Shown: positions 47,888-57,364, counted from the stretch's first letter. The stretch is DNA of 64,000 bases from an uncultured Clostridia bacterium (GCA_948630815.1 CAPIEU010000001.1:202796-266795), one strand, 5' to 3'. Numbers and translations: made by a program. The notes: generated by a model not told the origin, from the sequence alone.

Positions 47888-47913
47888 TAAAATCACCTTT
47901 CTTTGATTTTAAA

Positions 47914-48008
47914 ATGTAGGGGAGGACGACCTTAGTCCGCCCTTTTTATATAATAGGAAAATACGCTATTTTAAGTTAAATGTAGGGGGCGAGCATTGCT
48001 CGTCCGCG
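47914..48008 (+). repeat. Two TGTAGGGG palindromes between spoVAC and spoVAD
   Basis: Copies at about 47914-47942 (GTAGGGGAGGACGACC) and 47981-48008 (GTAGGGGGCGAGCATTGC), followed by a small GAGGCGAAGCCTC hairpin with a T-run that could terminate plus-strand transcription. Confidence 0.75.
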
Positions 48009-48058
48009 AGGCGAAGCCTCTTTTTTATGATTAAAAATTATATTATTTTATTTTGAAT

Positions 48059-48523
48059 TTACACTAAAGTAATAGCTTGTGTATTAAAAATCAAATATAC
48101 AATTCCTACCACAATAGAAGCGGAAATACCAAATACTAAAACTGGCCCTGCAACAGTAAACATTTTTCCACCAACACCCATTACATATCCTTCAGACTTA
48201 TATTCCATTGCTGGAGAAACTATAGAATTTGCAAAACCTGTAATAGGAACAAGTGAACCAGCACCTGCAAATTTACCAATTCTATTAAACAAATTTAATC
48301 CTGTTAAAAATGCACTAATTCCAATTAGTATAATAGAAACTATAGTATTAGAAAGCTGTACATCCATTCCACGGAATTTACAATAATTAAAAATAATTTG
48401 ACCAATAGAACAAATTAGTCCCCCAACCCAAAAAGCATTAAAACAGTTTTTTAAAATAGGAGAATTAGGGGATTTCTTATCTACGTAGTCTTGATAATCT
48501 TTTTTTGTTTGAATAGGCTTCAT
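48059..48523 (-). CDS. spoVAC: Stage V sporulation protein AC
   Basis: 154 residues. Membrane protein of the SpoVA complex, with WVGGLICSIGQIIFNY, NLFNRIGKFAGAGSLVPITG and the C-terminal hydrophobic region. In B. subtilis it behaves as a mechanosensitive channel in the spore inner membrane. AGGAGG lies before ATG 48523. It is the first spoVA gene of this minus-strand group, 11 bases after the dodecin gene. No in-frame CGG. Confidence 0.95.
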   Translation of the reverse strand: MKPIQTKKDYQDYVDKKSPNSPILKNCFNAFWVGGLICSIGQIIFNYCKFRGMDVQLSNTIVSIILIGISAFLTGLNLFNRIGKFAGAGSLVPITGFANSIVSPAMEYKSEGYVMGVGGKMFTVAGPVLVFGISASIVVGIVYLIFNTQAITLV

Positions 48524-48534
48524 GGTATCCTCCT

Positions 48535-48750
48535 TTACTGGTCTCTATCTCTGTCAACTACAAAAGATAGGTCTAAATCTACATAATATTCTGATATTTT
48601 TTTACCATCTATTTTTGCTTTTTGTTCTAAAACTGTAACATTAGTTAAATAATCAATAGTTTTAGAAGCTTCACTTACAGTTTGAATAATAGCATCTTTC
48701 CAAGAAACAGTAGATGTTCCTGATACTTTTAAATGTTTTTCAACAGTCAT
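48535..48750 (-). CDS. Dodecin family flavin-binding protein
   Basis: 71 residues. The segment VSWKDAIIQTVSEASKTIDY followed by a mixed strand and DLDLSFVVDRD matches the small beta-alpha-beta-beta fold of dodecins, which assemble as dodecamers that store flavin. It opens the spoVA-group transcript on the minus strand; the link with sporulation is only positional. A GGAGG site lies 12 bases upstream of ATG 48750. Confidence 0.8.
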   Translation of the reverse strand: MTVEKHLKVSGTSTVSWKDAIIQTVSEASKTIDYLTNVTVLEQKAKIDGKKISEYYVDLDLSFVVDRDRDQ

Positions 48751-48999
48751 TTATAATCAACCTCCGTTTTTTATTAGATAAACATATATTTTCCAAAATT
48801 TTAAAGATTATACAAAATTTTAAAAAATACTAAAAATTGAAATATTATTTGTTTAAAAAACATTGAATAATTACAGTTTACAACAAAATCAACATAATGC
48901 TTTACAAAAATAATTATTTAAAGTATAATATATTGCATATTTTATTTGATGATTTTGCATTCAAAAATATTGTCTCAACACATTATAAGGAGGAATAAC
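48751..48999. other. A+T-rich divergent intergenic region
   Basis: Between the divergent dodecin and leader-peptide genes. No open frame with a ribosome binding site and no listed repeat is seen; promoters for both directions presumably lie here, but none is a clear consensus match. Confidence 0.5.
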
Positions 49000-49056
49000 T
49001 TGAGCAATTATCAGTCAATGACTAGCAAAAACATACCAAAATTTAATGTTTGGTAA
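49000..49056 (+). CDS. Possible 18-residue leader peptide
   Basis: TTG 49000 follows the strong site AAGGAGGAATAAC and runs 18 codons (MSNYQSMTSKNIPKFNVW), ending 28 bases before the ADP-ribosyltransferase-like gene. It may only bring ribosomes close to the next gene. Length prevents any family call. Confidence 0.35.
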   Translation: MSNYQSMTSKNIPKFNVW

Positions 49057-49084
49057 ATATGTCTTAATTAAGAGGAGGAAAGAA

Positions 49085-49975
49085 ATGAACAAACTTAGTA
49101 AGCAACACTTAATTAACTTTCTACAGACAGAAGCAGGAAAAAATGCTTTACGGGAAGCAAGTAGAGTAGTTTCAGAGGAGGTCATCTCGGCAGCCAAGTA
49201 TTATATTGGCACTCCAGATGGCAAATACTTTGAAGCAAGCCATTTTGAAGAAAACGTTGTGAGGTCTAAAAAGGCATATGTTACTTTCAATACAATTATG
49301 GGAGGAGACACGGCTGAGCAGGATCGTTTCAATGAAGGAAAGAAACAAATACCTGAATTGCTTACACCATTCGGAGTTAAGAAAATGGTAAGTCTATTTA
49401 CACATTTATTCTACTTTGCAAGCAAAGGAATTGGCAATATTGGCTATGAAACCGTAAGAGCATGCAGACAGTCTGAAGTGAGCGAAGGCGAAAGCATTGT
49501 AGGACCACTTACATCCACTACAAAACTTTCTGTAGACGAGATTATGAAACTGGGATATGGAAACAAAAACGGCTTAGCAATTTGTCGCTATAAATTCCAT
49601 AATGGAGTTGTAATCTTTGATATGGAAACTTTGAAAGGTGAATATCTAAAGCCTGAAGAAAGAGAAGTTCTTTTATTGACGGGAAATAAGTTGGTGGCGC
49701 ATTGTTATGGATATGATAAGCATTATATTGGAAAAGACGGACAGCCTGCATTAATGTACAATGTTGAAGTTTTCCCTCCGGAATTTAAAAATAGTACTGA
49801 AAATCAGGGAAAACTTGAAAAGATTGTATATGATGCAAGCTATATTGCGGAGATTAGGAAGTTCTATGAAGCTTTGAACAAAGATACTCATTTTCCGAAT
49901 GTTCCAAAATGCTATGAGGTATGGAAGAGAAGCTTTAAAGAACTAACAATTTTAGAGCTGAGCAAGTTAGTTTAA
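49085..49975 (+). CDS. ADP-ribosyltransferase-like protein, atypical composition, CGG read as Arg
   Basis: 296 residues, soluble. The order of an Arg region (TVRACRQSE), TSTTKL and EEREVLLLTGNKL recalls the R-S-E catalytic arrangement of ADP-ribosyltransferases, where an STS motif and ExE loop bind and use NAD. This is pattern matching without a family hit, so the enzyme call is tentative. ATG 49085 follows AAGAGGAGGAA. The gene is richer in G+C and uses codons rare around it (e.g. CTC, TCG, GGC). CGG 49151-49153 is in frame and reads naturally as Arg (NALREASRVV), while a shift would stop after a few codons. Recent acquisition is likely. Confidence 0.6.
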   Translation: MNKLSKQHLINFLQTEAGKNALREASRVVSEEVISAAKYYIGTPDGKYFEASHFEENVVRSKKAYVTFNTIMGGDTAEQDRFNEGKKQIPELLTPFGVKKMVSLFTHLFYFASKGIGNIGYETVRACRQSEVSEGESIVGPLTSTTKLSVDEIMKLGYGNKNGLAICRYKFHNGVVIFDMETLKGEYLKPEEREVLLLTGNKLVAHCYGYDKHYIGKDGQPALMYNVEVFPPEFKNSTENQGKLEKIVYDASYIAEIRKFYEALNKDTHFPNVPKCYEVWKRSFKELTILELSKLV

Positions 49976-50001
49976 GGGTGGAAAGCGTAATATTTGTTCA
50001 T

Positions 50002-50048
50002 GATAACAACTGGATTATTCTAAAAAAGGATAGCCCAGTTGTTATTTC
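50002..50048 (+). terminator. Stem-loop terminator after the ADP-ribosyltransferase-like gene
   Basis: GATAACAACTGG and CCAGTTGTTATTTC pair around a loop of about 20 bases. Confidence 0.6.
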
Positions 50049-50513
50049 TATTACAAGATTATAGCGCAAAGGAGCTATATAGTTAAAATTTCATCTATCT
50101 TGTTCCTTTGCTATCTAAGCATAGTAGGTATTTTAATATTTGTATTCTAACCATTCCTATTTAATAAAATGTAAATAGTTACTAATAATTTCATAAAACA
50201 TCCATTAAACTATCAAATTACCATAATGTATTATAAAAATGTATTATATAATGCAATTGTAATTTGGTAAAGACAAAACAATATCAAGTTGTAGTATAGC
50301 TTGATAAAGTTGAGATCACATGAAAATGAACCCCAATACTAAATTAGTAAGGGGTTCTTACTAATTATATAGTTAAAAATAGTAAAAACTTTATTGAAAT
50401 TTTGTTGCCATTAATAGAATATTATTATATATAATCTAATCATAAATTTACTTAAAATAGTGAAAATAAAAAATAGTTGTGTTATAATAAACTGCGAAAA
50501 GGAGGAGATAAAA
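50049..50513. other. Long intergenic region with hairpins, no gene
   Basis: Contains GAACCCCAATACTAAATTAG followed by TAAGGGGTTC (about 50327-50356), a stem-loop of moderate strength, and a TATAAT-like -10 box (about 50482-50487, GTTATAATAA) close to the ABC gene. No open frame with a ribosome binding site was found. Confidence 0.55.
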
Positions 50514-51404
50514 TTGGGACTAAAAGTAACAAATGTAACGAAAAGTTTTTTAGACAAAAGAGCAGTAGATAACATTTCATTTAGCATAGAATCACCAGGA
50601 GTATTTGGATTACTTGGTACAAATGGAGCAGGAAAAACAACAACTATTAGAATGATGCTTGGAATAATAAAAAAAGATAGTGGAGAAATTACTTGGAATG
50701 GGAAAGAAGTAACAAGAAAAAATGTAAACTTTGGCTATTTGCCAGAAGAAAGAGGAATTTATCCAAAATCTAAAATAATGGATCAATTAGTCTATTTTGG
50801 AAAATTAAAAGGAATGAAAAAAGAAGAAGCAATAGAAAAAGTAAAATATTGGGCAAAAAAATTAGAGGTAGAACAATATTTAGAAATGCCAGCAGAGAAA
50901 TTATCAAAAGGAAATCAGCAAAAAGTACAATTTATTATAGCAGTAATGCATAATCCAGAGCTAATCATTTTAGATGAACCATTTAGTGGACTTGACCCAG
51001 TAAATGCAAAAATATTAAAAGATGTAATTTTAGAATTAGTTAAACAAGGAAAATATATAGTTATGTCTTCACATCAAATGACACAAATAGAAGAATTTTG
51101 TACAGAAGTAGTAATTTTAAATAAAGGTGTAACAGTACTTAAAGGAAATTTAAAAGAAATTAAAAATAGTTATCCATGTAACAAGTTAGAAATTAGTACC
51201 AAAGAGAATATAGATGATTACATAGAAAATGAGGGATTAACAGTTAATTTCAGCAAAAATAATGAATATATTATTGATATTAATAGGGAAGAAAAAGCAA
51301 ATACTCTTTTAAAAACACTTATCCAAAACAATATAAAGATTATGAAATATGAATTAAAAAGACCAAGTTTACAAGATATATTTATTGAAAAGGTAGGTGA
51401 ATAG
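50514..51404 (+). CDS. ABC transporter ATPase (NatA-like)
   Basis: 296 residues. Walker A GTNGAGKTT, signature LSKGNQQKVQF, Walker B LIILDEPFSGLD and the switch His (SSHQM) are complete. The C-terminal extension (about 215-296) is the DUF4162-type tail of NatA-like exporters. It pairs with the permease 1 base downstream. TTG 50514 follows AAAGGAGGAG. Substrate: sodium or drug/peptide efflux are both possible. Confidence 0.9.
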   Translation: MGLKVTNVTKSFLDKRAVDNISFSIESPGVFGLLGTNGAGKTTTIRMMLGIIKKDSGEITWNGKEVTRKNVNFGYLPEERGIYPKSKIMDQLVYFGKLKGMKKEEAIEKVKYWAKKLEVEQYLEMPAEKLSKGNQQKVQFIIAVMHNPELIILDEPFSGLDPVNAKILKDVILELVKQGKYIVMSSHQMTQIEEFCTEVVILNKGVTVLKGNLKEIKNSYPCNKLEISTKENIDDYIENEGLTVNFSKNNEYIIDINREEKANTLLKTLIQNNIKIMKYELKRPSLQDIFIEKVGE

Positions 51405-51405
51405 A

Positions 51406-52644
51406 ATGAGAGATTTAATAACAGTAGCAAACTATACAATAAAAGAAATGATAAAAAGAAAATCCTTTATAATTTCAAATATAATAATACTTTTAATAAT
51501 TGTAGTAGGATTTAATGTACCCAATATTTTAGACTCTATAAAAGGTGATGATACTGAAAATTTAGGAGATAATATAGTATTAGTAGTAGATGAAAATAAT
51601 ATATTTGATGGAAATTTGGAGACGCTAAATCAAATGGAACTTGGAACAAACTTCAAAATACAAACCGAAAAAATAACAAATGAAGAAATAAAACAAAAAA
51701 TAGATGATAAAGAGATATTTGCAAGTATCATATTAAAGAAAGAAAATGATGTTATAAATATAAATTATGTAATAGATAGTATAGCTATGAATGAACTACC
51801 ACAATATGTAATAGAAGCACTATCTAAAATATATACAAATATGCAAATTGGAAAGTTAGGTCTTACAACTGAACAATTAGCAAGTTTAAATACAGGGTTT
51901 AATGTAGAAGTTATAGAGACGAATGAAAACCCAGCAAGTGGAAATATATTTGCAATAATGCTTTTATCAATGGTGTTATTTTATGCAATATATTTTTGTG
52001 CATACCAAGTATCAAGTTCAATAACAACAGAAAAGACATCAAAAATAATGGAAACATTAGTAACATCTACAACACCTAGAACAATAGTACTTGGAAAAAC
52101 TATAGGAATAGGAATTGTAGGATTATTACAAGTTAGTGTAATAATATTAGTTAGTGTTATTTGTTGTAATGTATTTTTAGACCCTAACTTATTATCATCA
52201 ATAATAGATGTGTCAAAAATAACACCAATACTTGCAGTATCAGTAATAGTATATTTCATATTAGGATATGCAATATATTCGTTATTATATGCCCTAACAG
52301 GTTCAACTGTAAGTAAACCTGAAGATATAAATTCAGCAAATGGACCAGTTGCAATATTAGCAGTAATAGGCTTTTACTTATCATATTTTTCAATGATTAA
52401 TCCTACAAGCGAAATAAATGTATTTGCGTCATTATTTCCATTTTCAGCACCATTTAGTATGCCATTTAGAATAATGATGGGAACAGCAACACCTATACAA
52501 ATTTTAATATCATTAGGAATAATGGTATTAAGTATAATTGTAATAGCACATATATCAATAAAAATTTATTCATCTGCAATATTTAATTATGGTACAAAAA
52601 TGAATATAAAAGACATTTTAAAAATGTATAAGAGCAAAAATTAA
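51406..52644 (+). CDS. ABC-2 type permease (NatB-like)
   Basis: 412 residues. One N-terminal helix, a large extracytoplasmic domain (about 45-175) and five or six C-terminal helices are the ABC-2 exporter topology. It contains QVSSSITTEKTSKIMETLVT, typical of NatB-like proteins. ATG 51406 follows AGGTAGGTGA that overlaps the end of the ATPase gene, so the two are translationally coupled. They form an exporter of unknown substrate. Confidence 0.9.
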   Translation: MRDLITVANYTIKEMIKRKSFIISNIIILLIIVVGFNVPNILDSIKGDDTENLGDNIVLVVDENNIFDGNLETLNQMELGTNFKIQTEKITNEEIKQKIDDKEIFASIILKKENDVININYVIDSIAMNELPQYVIEALSKIYTNMQIGKLGLTTEQLASLNTGFNVEVIETNENPASGNIFAIMLLSMVLFYAIYFCAYQVSSSITTEKTSKIMETLVTSTTPRTIVLGKTIGIGIVGLLQVSVIILVSVICCNVFLDPNLLSSIIDVSKITPILAVSVIVYFILGYAIYSLLYALTGSTVSKPEDINSANGPVAILAVIGFYLSYFSMINPTSEINVFASLFPFSAPFSMPFRIMMGTATPIQILISLGIMVLSIIVIAHISIKIYSSAIFNYGTKMNIKDILKMYKSKN

Positions 52645-52666
52645 AAACAGGCATTGCCTGTTTTTT
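52643..52666 (+). terminator. Terminator after the ABC exporter
   Basis: AAAAACAGGCA/TGCCTGTTTTTT, a compact stem with T-run, at the stop codon. Confidence 0.88.
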
Positions 52667-52703
52667 AATTTTTAGATATAATTATCAAAAATGGAGGATT
52701 AAA

Positions 52704-54015
52704 ATGGATTTTGCAAGAGAGAGTGCTTTAAAAGTACTATATAAAATAGATGTAGAAAAAGCATATTCTAATATTGCTTTAGATGAATATTTGAATAATT
52801 ATAGGCAAAAACTAAACAAAAAAGATATAAATTTGATTTCTAGTATAGTTTATGGAACTATTACATGGAAGCTAACTATAGATACTATTATACAAAAGTA
52901 TTCTAAAATAAAATTAAAGAAAATATCTAACTGGGTGCTAAATATTTTAAGAATTGGAGTATATCAAATTTTATTTTTAGACAAAGTACCTAAAAGTGCA
53001 GCAGTTAATGAAAGTGTTAATCTAAGCAAAAAATATGCTTTAAAATCAGTAAATTTTGTAAATGCAATTTTAAGGAAAATTGATAAAAAAGATTATGATG
53101 AATTATCTTTAATTGAACATACACAAGAAAGACTATCGAAAATATATTCAATGCCAGAGTGGTTAGTAGAAGAATTATTAAAAGAATATTCTATAAAAGA
53201 AGTAGAAAATATATGCAAATTTTCAAATGAAAAACCAAAAACAACAATTAGAATTAATACATTAAAAATAGATAAAGAAGATTTTTTAAAAAAATTAGAT
53301 GAAAGAAAAATAGAATATGAAGAAACAGAAAATTCAAATTATCTACACATAAAAAGCGTAAAAAATATAGGAGAATTAGATTTATTTAAAGAAGGGATTT
53401 TTACTATTCAAGATATTGGAGCAGGAAAAATCCGGCTTAATACTTGCTCCAAAAGAAGGTGAAATGGTTTTAGATGCTTGTAGTGCACCAGGAGGAAAAA
53501 CTACTGAACTTGCTGAAATAATGAATAATAAAGGAAAAATTATAGCCTGTGATATATATAAACATAGAATAAAACTTGTAGAAGAAAATGCAAATAGACT
53601 TGGAATAGATGTAATAGAAACATATGAACAAGATGCAACAAATATAAATGAAGAGTTTATAGAGAAATTTGATAAAATTTTAATTGATGTTCCATGTCTT
53701 GGATTTGGAGTTATAAAAAGAAAACCAGATATCAAGTGGCAAAGGAAAAAAGAAGATATAGAAGATATTGAAAAAATACAATTCAAAATTTTAGAAAACT
53801 GTGTAAAATATTTAAAAATAGGCGGAGAACTAGTTTATTCAACCTGTAGCATTTTAAGAAAAGAAAATGAAGACATAATAGAAAAGTGGATAAAATTAGA
53901 GAAAGAACAAAAAGTAAAAACAAATATGGAATATGAAATAAGAAGTACAGAAAAAATATTACCAGACAAATATACAGATGGATTCTTTATTTGTAAAATT
54001 AAACGAATAAGTTAA
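52704..54015 (+). CDS. rsmB: 16S rRNA m5C967 methyltransferase RsmB (one +1 shift at CGG)
   Basis: 436 residues when CGG 53433-53435 is read by skipping C. The N-terminal NusB-like domain (about 1-140) has VPKSAAVNESVNLSKKY. The methyltransferase domain has the SAM motif LDACSAPGGKTTELAE, the catalytic Cys in DVPCLGFG and STCSILRKENED. The junction is IQDIGAGKIGLILAPKEGE; the unshifted frame ends nine codons after the CGG, in a Lys/Arg-rich tail. GGAGG precedes ATG 52704. rsmB is often next to fmt and def, which are absent here. Confidence 0.93.
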
Positions 54016-54071
54016 ATTTTATACAAGTATTACAATTACATTACAATTAAGTGACAATTAAATAAAACCTA

Positions 54072-54101
54072 TTGACTTTTCGGATAAAAATAATAAAATA
54101 A
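54072..54101 (+). promoter_or_regulatory. Possible promoter of the type IV pilus operon
   Basis: TTGACT (about 54072) followed after 16-17 bases by TAAAAT. It is the best candidate in the 207-base gap before the pilus operon, though not a close consensus match. Confidence 0.45.
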
Positions 54102-54222
54102 TGAATATGATTATAAAATGGAAAAATAACGAAAAAAATGTCAAAATTTCATGAAATAAGTTGCATGAAATTATAAAAAATGTAAAACATAAATATGAAA
54201 AATAGTAACAAAGGAGAAAAAT

Positions 54223-55851
54223 ATGTCAACTTGTTTAGGTTTATATATTGAAGATAATATAATTAAATATGCTAAAGTTTCAAAAGACAATGATATTTTT
54301 AAAATTGACTCCTTTGGGATTAAATTTTATGATAAAATCAATGAAGCAATTTCACAAGTAATAGAAGAAACATATAGTTATAAAGTGCCAATAAGTATTA
54401 ATATATCAAATGAAAATTATAATTATTTTTATTTATTTAGTTTATTAAACAAAAAAGATATGCAAAATGTAATAAACACAGAATTTGAATCACAATGTTA
54501 TGATAAAGGACAAAATAAAGAAGCATTTGAAACAAGATATGTATTAGTAAATGATTTACAAGATAAAGAAAAAGTAAAAGCAATACATGTATCTTCTAAT
54601 AAAGCAGATTTAGCAAGAAAAGAACAAAAATTAGAAGGATATAGATTAGTAAGTGCATCTCCAATGGGAACAACTATTGGAAATTTACTAGATTACAAAG
54701 ACAATGAAAATGTAATGATAGTAAACATTGAAGAAAGAACAACCATAACAACTATAGTAGATAAAAAAATTGTAGATATACAAGTGCTAGAACAAGGGGC
54801 AAATGAAATATTAGGTAATATTAATGCTAAAGAAAATTCATATTTAAAAGCATATGAAATATGTAAAGCTACAACAATATATACTCAAGAAGGAAAAGAC
54901 TTACAATATGAAGAAAACGATTATTTAGATGATATTATGCCTACACTATATAATATAGTTGGTGAAGTTAGAAAAATTACTAATAACAGTCTAAATAAAA
55001 TAGACAAAATATATTTAACAGGAACTGCATCGGTTATAAACAATGTAGACATATATTTTCAAGAGTATTTAAAAGATATAAAATGTGAAATATTAAAACC
55101 ATATTTTATAAAAACTAATTTAAATAAAATAAACATAAAAGATTATATTGAAGTAAACTCTTCTATAGCTTTAGCATTACAAGGCTTAGGAGAAGGATTA
55201 AAAGGAATGAACTTTAAAAAAGAAACTTTGAAAGATAAACTTCCAGAGTTTCTAACAAAGGAAATAGGTTCAAAAAAGGAAAAGGGTCAAAGTAGTAGTA
55301 AATTTAATATTGATATAAGCTTAAAAGGAGAATTAACAGCACTAGAGCAAACGTTAGTTAGGCTTTTATATGGAATTTTATTGCTTATAATAGTTTATAG
55401 TGGAATATCAATATTCTTAGGAACTTCAATGAATAAAAAAGCAGAAGAAATTAGAGAAGCGACTAAACAAATAAACACTCAAATTGCAAAAATAAATAAT
55501 GATACATCAAAATTAAAAGAAAGTACAAGCAAATACGAGACTATGACAAAAAGGTTAACAGATTTAAATGTATCTATACAAGAAAAAAAGAAAGTAAAAA
55601 ATGCAATACCTACATTATTAAATCAAATAATGTTTAGTATACCAAAAGGAGTACAAATAACTTCTATTGAAAATACAAGTGGTACAAAAATAATTATAAA
55701 TGCACAAGCAAATACTTATGATCAATTAGGATATTTAAAAGCCAGCATTAAAAATTATAAGATATTAATAAATGTTGTATCAGATAGTGGACAAAAAACT
55801 TCGCAAAATGGACCAATAACAACAACTATAGAGGGAGACTTACCAATATAA
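54223..55851 (+). CDS. pilM: PilM-PilN fusion protein of the type IV pilus
   Basis: 542 residues. The N-terminal 370 residues are an actin-like PilM domain (LGLYIEDNIIKYAKV start, IYLTGTASVINNVDIYFQ). The C-terminus has a membrane helix (about 387-407), a coiled coil and a PilN-like domain with QIMFSIPKGVQITSIEN. PilM and PilN form the inner-membrane assembly platform; here they are one polypeptide, which removes the usual PilM-PilN cytoplasmic contact. AAAGGAG precedes ATG 54223. pilO follows by 18 bases. Confidence 0.85.
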   Translation: MSTCLGLYIEDNIIKYAKVSKDNDIFKIDSFGIKFYDKINEAISQVIEETYSYKVPISINISNENYNYFYLFSLLNKKDMQNVINTEFESQCYDKGQNKEAFETRYVLVNDLQDKEKVKAIHVSSNKADLARKEQKLEGYRLVSASPMGTTIGNLLDYKDNENVMIVNIEERTTITTIVDKKIVDIQVLEQGANEILGNINAKENSYLKAYEICKATTIYTQEGKDLQYEENDYLDDIMPTLYNIVGEVRKITNNSLNKIDKIYLTGTASVINNVDIYFQEYLKDIKCEILKPYFIKTNLNKINIKDYIEVNSSIALALQGLGEGLKGMNFKKETLKDKLPEFLTKEIGSKKEKGQSSSKFNIDISLKGELTALEQTLVRLLYGILLLIIVYSGISIFLGTSMNKKAEEIREATKQINTQIAKINNDTSKLKESTSKYETMTKRLTDLNVSIQEKKKVKNAIPTLLNQIMFSIPKGVQITSIENTSGTKIIINAQANTYDQLGYLKASIKNYKILINVVSDSGQKTSQNGPITTTIEGDLPI

Positions 55852-55869
55852 TAAAGGAGAAAACATGAT

Positions 55870-56554
55870 ATGAGAAAAATTTTAATATCCATATTAATTG
55901 TTTTATTATTAGCAGTTGGATATTTGGTAATATTTAGAGGGCTTAATGTATTAGGAATAGATATTTTATCAATTGAACGGAATAAAACAAAAAAATAGCG
56001 ATTTAGATAATTCATTAGAAAAAGTAAGTACATTAACCAGTGTTGATGAACCAAAAGCAATTTTAGAATTAAATGAAAGTGCAAAACAGTTACAAATAGC
56101 AAAAGAAGAATACAATGATAAAGTATTAAATAGCTCTAGTGATGATATTGCAGAAGCTAGAATAACAAGACCATATGAAACTGAATTTTTACAAACAGTT
56201 ATAGGAAATTATGCTAAAGATAAAGGAATTAATTTAAGATATGAATTAAGACAAGCATCCAGTGGAATACAAGGTGAATATGATATGTATTTTACTATTA
56301 CAGGAAGTTATGTATCAATATCTGAATTTGTATCAGCAATTGAAAAAGATTCTTCATTAAATTTTAGAATTGATAATTTTAAATTACTACCATCAACAGG
56401 AGATACAGAAACTTTACAAGCAACATTTAATGTAAAAGCACTTAATGTTAAAATCGATGGAGTGAATAGAACATCAAATGGGAATACTAACACAAATACA
56501 GTAAATAATAATCTAGACAATACTAATACAATGAATACAAATACAGCCCAATAA
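55870..56554 (+). CDS. pilO: Type IV pilus assembly protein PilO (one +1 shift at CGG)
   Basis: 227 residues when CGG 55978-55980 is read by skipping C. An N-terminal membrane helix (about 3-22), coiled coil and a ferredoxin-like domain with FTITGSYVSISEFVSAIE are typical of PilO. The junction is DILSIEGIKQKNSDLDN; the unshifted frame meets a stop six codons later. The C-terminus is Asn/Thr-rich. AAAGGAG lies nine bases before ATG 55870. It forms the platform with PilM/N. Confidence 0.85.
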
Positions 56555-56582
56555 ACTTTAGATTATAAGGAGGATATTAAGG

Positions 56583-57008
56583 GTGAAGAAAATTATAAAA
56601 GAAATAATAATTGTACTTTTGTTATTGCTCGCAATTATTTTAGTGTTAGGGGTATTTTTATATGATTATATCCCAACAAGTAAGATAGTTCCAAAAATTG
56701 AACAATATCAAGTACCTAATAATATTAAAAATGAATTAGAAAATAATGTGAATGACAATCAAGGTAGTGAAGCACAGATTATATATGAAATAGATGGAAC
56801 AGATTTAAAAAATGCTGAAAAATCAAAAGATTATCAAAAAGGAAAAGTAAATCCTTTTTCACAAGATACTGTAGGAAATAGTACGTCAAATAATACAAGC
56901 AATAAATCTGGAAATACTACAAGTAATACTACAAATAAAAATAATACATCAAACACTACAAATTCCAATTCTGTAGGTAATTATTTGCCACAAACTGGAA
57001 CAAAATAA
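56583..57008 (+). CDS. PilP-like membrane-anchored protein with LPQTG end
   Basis: 141 residues. An N-terminal membrane helix (about 10-30) precedes an extracytoplasmic part with KGKVNPF, which recalls the GxRDPF segment of PilP. An Asn/Ser/Thr-rich tail ends NYLPQTGTK. LPXTG motifs are sortase signals, but no hydrophobic segment or basic tail follows, so sorting is unlikely. GTG 56583 follows AAGGAGG. The PilP role is inferred from operon position after pilO. Confidence 0.6.
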   Translation: MKKIIKEIIIVLLLLLAIILVLGVFLYDYIPTSKIVPKIEQYQVPNNIKNELENNVNDNQGSEAQIIYEIDGTDLKNAEKSKDYQKGKVNPFSQDTVGNSTSNNTSNKSGNTTSNTTNKNNTSNTTNSNSVGNYLPQTGTK

Positions 57009-57070
57009 TTTAGGTTATATTTATTTATATAGATATATCAAAAGAAAAATATTTTAAGGAGGAATTTTTT

Positions 57071-57292
57071 ATGTTAAAAGGACAAAAAGGTATTACATTA
57101 GTAGCATTAGTAATCACAATTATAATATTATTAATATTAGCTGGTGTAACAATATCATTAACTATAGGAGAGCATGGATTATTTAAAACAACAGAGAATG
57201 CTGCTGGAAGTTATAAAAATGCAGCAAATGCAGAAATGAATATGATAAATGATTTAGATCAATATGTTAGAAATCATGCAACAAATCAATAA
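57071..57292 (+). CDS. Small type IV pilin-like protein
   Basis: 73 residues. The leader KGQKG is followed by ITLVALVITIIILLILAGVT, the N-terminal helix form very common in pseudopilins of gut Clostridia. The Glu at mature position 5 is replaced (Ala/Val), so recruitment by the PilM-E5 rule may differ. AAGGAGG precedes ATG 57071. Its short soluble part (about 40 residues) suggests a major pilin of minimal type. Confidence 0.75.
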   Translation: MLKGQKGITLVALVITIIILLILAGVTISLTIGEHGLFKTTENAAGSYKNAANAEMNMINDLDQYVRNHATNQ

Positions 57293-57364
57293 TAACAAAG
57301 TATAAACCAAATGGCATATGCAGATTATGTATATGTCATTTAGTTTAAAAGAAAAGAGGGAAAA

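Noticed and set aside
327..56554. The 23 frame changes as sequencing or assembly errors, or as pseudogenes
   Set aside because: All are the same event (one C before a Gly GGN), none is in a homopolymer, all sit at a codon boundary, and out-of-frame cgg sequences are unaffected. Random error or decay would give mixed insertions, deletions and stops. Read data could still overturn this.
57000..57008. LPQTG as a sortase signal
   Set aside because: No hydrophobic segment or basic tail follows; the protein ends two residues after the motif.
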